Assembly: GCA_964625525.1 (NCBI GenBank)
Contig: CAZVEE010000072.1
Location: 1-18,016, forward strand
Reading direction: 5' to 3'
DNA: 18,016 nt
Source of the DNA: CAZVEE01 sp964625525
Lineage (GTDB): Bacteria > Pseudomonadota > Alphaproteobacteria > JAJFIK01
Part shown: positions 15,031-18,016 of the stretch, piece by piece
Layout: the number at the start of each line of letters is the position of its first letter
Position numbering within the stretch: position 1 is the stretch's first letter
The notes under the pieces: model-generated
The model's database searches: none
Seen by the model: the letters and a program-made list of their open reading frames with translations, nothing else
What the model was told of the DNA's origin: nothing
Position numbers and translations under genes: made by a program

Positions 15031-15103
15031 AGATCGGTGGGGTCGGAATCGATGGGGTCGAGGGCGGGGGTAACGCCCCGATCTGCTACCGCCTCTGGAT
15101 GAT

Positions 15104-15856
15104 CTATTCGTTCAGGCTTGCTTGCGCAGACCCGAGAACTGTTCCGTAAGGCCCGTTTTGGATCACCACGGCGATGCCTTCGGGGTGGCCGGTCTCATCG
15201 GCGGGGATGGGCACGTTCACGCTCACCGCAGCACCGGTCCAGGTCGCGACCTTCTCTAAGGCGAAGACCGCATTGGTGCGATCCACGGTCATGCCCGCAT
15301 TGGCGCCGCCGCCGACGGTGCGCCGTTCGTGCGTGCGATACGCGAAGAGATAGACAGGGGCGCCTTCGGGCGGAGCGGTATCGGCCGCGTCAACCGTAAT
15401 GGTCAGCACCCCATCGGCCGCGTCTACAGTGACGGGAACACGCTGGTCCAGAGACTCGACGCGGGTGTCGATCGCGGCCACCACATCGTCTTGCTGGCCA
15501 CCGGAAATCAAGGCCATACCGTCAATGACGATTTGTGGGGTGAAGGCGTCCTGACCGCTAAGATGATCATTATAACCCATCTGGCGGCTGGTGTGTCCGG
15601 AATGGGCAAGCGGGTCGGGCCAGCCCAGAAAATCCCACAGATCCACCGACAGGGACAGGGCGATCACATCGTCCCGTTCGGCCAGCCGTGTGAGGAAAGC
15701 ATCCGCAGGCGGACATTTATAGCACGCTTCGCTGGTGAACAGTTCCACCACGACTTTGGGCGCCGTTGCCTCGGGCTGCGCCGCCACGGGAGCGGTTTCC
15801 AGAGCCAGCATAGCGATCATCGCCATGCCCGCGCGTATCGACCATTTCATAACCAT
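15104..15856 (-). CDS. Secreted DUF1223 (thioredoxin-like) protein
   Basis: 250 residues. A signal peptide of about 26 residues (hydrophobic AGMAMIAMLAL, then ETAPVAA) indicates export. The mature protein starts with VVVELFTSEACYKCPPADAFL, the hallmark of DUF1223, with a CxxC pair at Cys45 and Cys48 in thioredoxin-like position, followed by LSVDLWDFLGWPDPLAH and TPQIVIDG. The family has a thioredoxin-like fold and no firmly known role; periplasmic thiol or redox function is inferred. The ATG at 15856 has no strong ribosome site; a second Met two codons on is an alternative start. It is convergent with htpG (73-bp gap holding a 7-bp repeat AGATCGG/CCGATCT but no T run) and lies downstream of the aconitase terminator on the same strand, so it needs its own promoter within 15857-15915. 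Confidence 0.88.
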   Translation of the reverse strand: MVMKWSIRAGMAMIAMLALETAPVAAQPEATAPKVVVELFTSEACYKCPPADAFLTRLAERDDVIALSLSVDLWDFLGWPDPLAHSGHTSRQMGYNDHLSGQDAFTPQIVIDGMALISGGQQDDVVAAIDTRVESLDQRVPVTVDAADGVLTITVDAADTAPPEGAPVYLFAYRTHERRTVGGGANAGMTVDRTNAVFALEKVATWTGAAVSVNVPIPADETGHPEGIAVVIQNGPYGTVLGSAQASLNE

Positions 15857-15915
15857 GCCCGGAGCTTACGCGGGATCGGCGGCGGACGCGACTCACGTTC
15901 GGTTGACCCACGCAC

Positions 15916-15950
15916 AAAAAACCGGAGCAGAACACCTGTTCTGCTCCGGT
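15916..15950 (-). terminator. Intrinsic terminator of aconitase
   Basis: A perfect 14-bp inverted repeat ACCGGAGCAGAACA/TGTTCTGCTCCGGT (15921-15934 and 15937-15950) has only 2 bases between the arms, so the real loop is ACCT or similar. On the minus strand it is followed by six T residues (plus-strand A run 15916-15921). It lies about 50 bp after the aconitase stop. Confidence 0.9.
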
Positions 15951-15998
15951 CAAACTCTGTCCGCCGCCGGAGGGCCGACAGTTCTGGTGGATGATCGC

Positions 15999-18016
15999 TT
16001 AAGCGGCGATCAGATTGCGCAGGACATATTGCAGAATGCCGCTGTTCTGGAAGTACTCCAGCTCATCTTCCGTATCGATGCGGGTAAGCAGGGACACGCT
16101 GTCGGTGCGGCCGTCCGGATAGTGAATGGTCGCGGTGAGCGTGCTGCGCGGCGTGAGGGTGCCGTCAAGGCCCGCAATGTCCACGGTTTCCGCGCCGGTC
16201 AGGCCCAGGGATTGACGGCTGCTGCCCTCGGGGAATTGGAGCGGCAGAACGCCCATGCCGATCAAGTTCGAGCGGTGAATCCGCTCAAAGCTCTGGGCGA
16301 TCACCGCGCGCACGCCCAGAAGGCGTGTGCCCTTGGCCGCCCAATCGCGGGACGAGCCGGTGCCGTACTCCTTACCGGCGAAGACCACCAGCGGCACACC
16401 CTCTGTCGCATAGCGCATGGCGGCGTCATAGATATCCATCTGCTCGCCCGACGGGTGGTGGATGGTGACACCGCCTTCCACACCCGGCACCATTTCATTC
16501 TTGATGCGGATATTCGCGAATGTGCCACGCATCATGACTTCGTGGTTCCCCCGGCGCGAGCCGTAGGAGTTGAAGTCCATGAAGGCGACACCGTTTTCCG
16601 TCAGATAGCGCCCGGCGGGGCTGTCTTTCTTGATGGCACCAGCGGGCGAGATGTGGTCGGTGGTGATGGAGTCACCAAAGAGCCCCAGCACGCGGGCGCC
16701 GGTGACCGGTGCGAGGGGCGCCGGCTGGGCGGCCATGTTCTGGAAGAAGGGCGGGTGCTGCACATATGTGCTGCTGCCGCTCCACTCATAGGTCAGGCCC
16801 CCTTCGACAGCGATCTTGCGCCATTCCGCGTCTCCGGTGAAGACGTCGTTGTAGCGGGTCTCGAACATTTCCGAGGTCACCGAGGAGCGGATTTTCTCGG
16901 CGATTTCGTGGGAGGAGGGCCAGATGTCCTTCAGGTAAACGGGCTGGCCGTCTTTGTCCGTGCCCAGGGAATCATTCACCAGGTTGACGTTCATGGACCC
17001 CGCCAGCGCATAAGCCACCACAAGAGGCGGGGAGGCCAGATAGTTGGCGCGGGTCAGCGGGTTCACCCGGCCCTCGAAGTTCCGGTTGCCCGACAACACG
17101 GCGGCGACCGCCAGATCGCCCGTGGTGATGGCCTCGGAGATATCCTCCGGCAGCGGCCCGGAATTGCCGATGCAGGTGGTGCAGCCATACCCCACGAGAT
17201 TAAAGCCGAGTGTGTCGAGTGCGCTCTGAACACCGGCCTTGGCCAGATAGTCCGTCACCACCTGACTGCCCGGAGCGAGGGAGGTCTTCACCCAGGGCTT
17301 GACCGTCAGGCCACGCTCGACAGCTTTTTGCGCCAGCAGCCCCGCGCCGATCATGACGCTGGGGTTTGAGGTGTTGGTGCATGAGGTGATGGCGGCGATC
17401 ACCACATCGCCATGGCCAAGGGTATAGTCCGTACCCGGTACGGCCACCCGCTTATCGGCTTCCGCGCTCTTGCCGTACTCCTTATCCAGCGTTTCGGCAA
17501 ACCCGGCCGAGGCGTTGGCGACCGCGATGCGGTCCTGCGGACGTTTCGGACCGGCCAGGCTCGGCTCGACGCTGGTGAGGTCAAGCTCCAGCGTGTCCGT
17601 GAACACCGGGTCGGGCGTATGGGTCTCGCGGAACAGGCCCTGTTCCTTGCAATACGCTTCCACCAGCGCCACCCGCTGCGGGTCGCGGCCCGTGGCGGTG
17701 AGATAGCGCAACGTATCCGCGTCCACGGGGAAGAAGGCGCAGGTGGCGCCGAATTCCGGCGACATATTCGCGATGGTGGACTTGTCCTCCAGCGAAATGT
17801 GGTCAAGGCCCTGGCCGTAGAACTCGACGAATTTGCCGACCACGCCGCGTTGGCGCAGCATTTGCGTACAAGTCAGCACCAGGTCCGTCGCAGTGACGCC
17901 CTCGCGCAGCTTGCCCGTGAGGAGGAAGCCGATGACTTACGGGATCAGCATGTAGAAGGGTTGGCCCAACATGGCAGCTTCAGCTTCAATGCCGCCGCGG
18001 CCCCACCCGAGCACGC
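15999..18016 (-). CDS. acnA: Aconitate hydratase AcnA, 5'-partial and interrupted by an in-frame stop
   Basis: Aconitase interconverts citrate and isocitrate in the TCA cycle using a [4Fe-4S] cluster. About 670 codons of an expected ~890 are in the window; the N-terminal quarter lies beyond it. Cluster cysteines are the Cys of TSCTNTSNP (codon 17379-17381) and both of YGCTTCIGN (17181-17183, 17172-17174). Substrate-site motifs SRRGNHEVMMRGTFANIRI and YGTGSSRDWAAKGT are intact, and the end LQYVLRNLIAA is normal. The frame from the window edge reads VLGWGRGGIEAEAAMLGQP, FYMLIP, then a TAA stop at 17937-17939 where the family has Glu, then VIGF and on. Continuous reading is possible only from a GTG at 17879, which is unlikely to be a real start. 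Several other residues near the edge are atypical, so sequencing error at a contig end is more likely than a true pseudogene. Confidence 0.9.
17937..17939 (-). other. In-frame TAA within acnA
   Basis: The minus-strand codon following CTGATCCCG is TAA; the conserved aconitase text here is LIPEV(I/V)GF, so GAA to TAA by one base change explains it. Reading frame is unchanged on both sides, so this is a substitution and not a frameshift. Confidence 0.9.

Noticed and set aside
15031..15103. Terminator shared by htpG and the DUF1223 gene
   Set aside because: There are inverted repeats (AGATCGG/CCGATCT and GGGCG/CGCCC), but no T run on either strand, so I do not call one.
15735..17369. Long plus-strand reading frame of 544 codons
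   Set aside because: It is antisense to aconitase, which has full family motifs; long shadow frames are expected in GC-rich DNA, and its protein shows no recognisable family.

Overview
The window looks like ordinary chromosomal DNA from a GC-rich alphaproteobacterium. I base this on protein style and gene order: etfB-etfA followed by a 3-hydroxybutyryl-CoA dehydrogenase, a TlpA-type gene divergent from argH with a small LptM-type lipoprotein behind it, a DUF2794 protein, and an AcnA-type aconitase. I cannot place it below class. No phage, transposase, CRISPR, rRNA or tRNA gene is visible. The right edge looks like a contig end, because aconitase runs off it and carries an in-frame stop and several odd residues in its last ~140 bases.

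Layout. 1-1030: end of etfB and all of etfA, then a terminator. 1109-1408: a gene-free leader with hairpins and a weak possible promoter. 1409-2284: hbd, whose last codons begin a threefold 14-bp repeat. 2380-2982 (-): membrane-anchored TlpA-type thioredoxin. 3088-5345 (+): argH with a repeat-coded N-terminal tail, an LptM-like lipoprotein and a small exported protein of unknown function. 5326-7038 (-): two paralogous O-methyltransferases flanking a DUF2794 gene. 7039-7471: intergenic, holding a strong hairpin and an intrinsic terminator that together suggest an unannotated small RNA. 7472-8218: an SDR oxidoreductase. 8318-13094: a four-gene ABC module (GldA-, GldF-, GldG-like and DUF4340) with three ATGA or near-zero junctions, followed 22 bp later by htpG. 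15104-15856 (-): secreted DUF1223 protein. 15916-15950: terminator of aconitase, which occupies 15999 to the window end on the minus strand.

How the genes fit together. EtfAB and the hydroxyacyl-CoA dehydrogenase serve acyl-CoA oxidation, and aconitase the TCA cycle. ArgH makes arginine. TlpA handles periplasmic thiol redox, and the LptM-like lipoprotein probably supports outer-membrane assembly. The Gld-like module is an envelope ABC exporter with two large single- or double-anchored periplasmic partners; its substrate is unknown in proteobacteria. The less ordinary items are the candidate small RNA at about 7176-7347, the operator-like palindrome before the gld module, the argH repeat tail, the repeat at the hbd stop codon, and the broken aconitase reading frame.
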